Source: Streptomyces hiroshimensis (GTDB lineage Bacteria > Actinomycetota > Actinomycetes > Streptomycetales > Streptomycetaceae). Taken from it: a stretch of DNA of 64,000 nt. The notes under the pieces were generated by a model. It was not told the origin of the DNA. It searched no databases and saw only the letters and a list, made by a program, of their open reading frames with translations. Location: assembly GCF_014650335.1 (NCBI RefSeq), contig NZ_BMUT01000004.1, forward strand, positions 310,001-374,000, in the 5' to 3' direction. Position numbers and translations under genes: made by a program. This document shows, piece after piece, positions 63,803 to 64,000 of this stretch. The stretch's first letter is position 1, and each line of letters starts with the position of its first letter.

Positions 63803-64000
63803 TTACGCGCGCGCCGTCGCCCGCAGCGCAGCCGTGAACCACTGCGTGGCCGGTTCCATGTCCGGCAGCGCCCAGCCGTTGATCACGGCGATGAGCCGCC
63901 AGTACCGCCCGTAGCGCGGATCGTTGCCGGCCTCCAGCCGCTCCAGCAGCCAGGCCCGGAACTCCGGCCCGTCCTCGCGGCGCGAGACCTCCGCGAGGAC
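63803..64000 (-). CDS. Uncharacterised protein, C-terminal fragment (partial)
   Basis: The last 65 codons are inside the window and open at the right end. The peptide reads VLAEVSRREDGPEFRAWLLE, then RYGRYWRLIAVINGWALPDM and WFTAALRATARA, ending in TAA. It resembles the C-terminus of helix-turn-helix regulators of the MerR or similar families in Streptomyces, but a domain cannot be assigned from this piece. Confidence 0.65.
   Translation of the reverse strand, partial: VLAEVSRREDGPEFRAWLLERLEAGNDPRYGRYWRLIAVINGWALPDMEPATQWFTAALRATARA

Overview
The window is high-GC actinobacterial DNA and almost certainly Streptomyces. The evidence is the GC-rich third codon positions, GTG starts, rare TTA codons, a WhiB-like protein matching WhiD, a response regulator matching BldM, a GroEL1 with a His-rich tail, and Scr1/DUF397 gene pairs. 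From about 20 kb rightward the gene content matches the whiD-bldM-sigma-guaB-groEL1-tsa-alr neighbourhood I know from Streptomyces coelicolor. No tRNA, rRNA, CRISPR array, transposase or plasmid origin was recognised.

Layout. (1) 1-20.5 kb is a catabolic region: a DUF35 protein, an ADP-forming acyl-CoA synthetase, an enoyl-CoA hydratase, a flavin reductase, an MFS transporter with a divergent GlxA-type regulator, then ADH, ALDH, acyl-CoA dehydrogenase and SDR in one minus-strand operon. A cyclase-family hydrolase, two more acyl-CoA dehydrogenases with an amidohydrolase, and an AMP-forming CoA ligase follow. Copies of an operator-like motif CTGAC-N5-GTCAG lie in front of most of these units, so one (probably TetR-type) repressor not seen here may control them. 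The substrate is unknown. (2) 20.5-36.9 kb is developmental and core: a predicted pseudokinase, an active Ser/Thr kinase, glpD, a nucleotide-sugar dehydrogenase without its catalytic Cys, an MreB/Mbl protein with an insertion, GuaB3, guaB, an ECF-like sigma factor (ShbA-like), bldM and whiD. (3) 37-45 kb holds LysR, MOSC, SDR and SnoaL genes, the groES-groEL1 operon behind two CIRCE boxes, a lipoprotein deacetylase and a methyltransferase.

(4) 45.1-51.3 kb is an accessory island: two Uma2-type nuclease-like genes, an Scr1/DUF397 pair, a DUF6247/ParE-like pair, and two overlapping small genes that each carry an RHIM-like GN-x-F-x-GP-x-x-FQVG motif. The second of these looks like the stump of a truncated receptor. 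(5) 51.3-60.3 kb is the t6A and cell-wall region: tsaD, rimI, tsaB, tsaE, an alpha/beta hydrolase, alr and nnrD, with a secreted L,D-transpeptidase-like protein that lacks its catalytic Cys. (6) 60.3-63.6 kb encodes a trypsin-like protease-NACHT-LRR protein, a STAND-type candidate for immunity or signalling.

Most noteworthy: the RHIM-like pair (amyloid-signalling candidate), the duplicated 3' end of guaB (a likely integration scar), three proteins that look catalytically dead by key-residue loss, the shared operator of the catabolic cluster, and three TTA-containing (bldA-dependent) genes. All family assignments are from reading the translated sequence; no database search was run.
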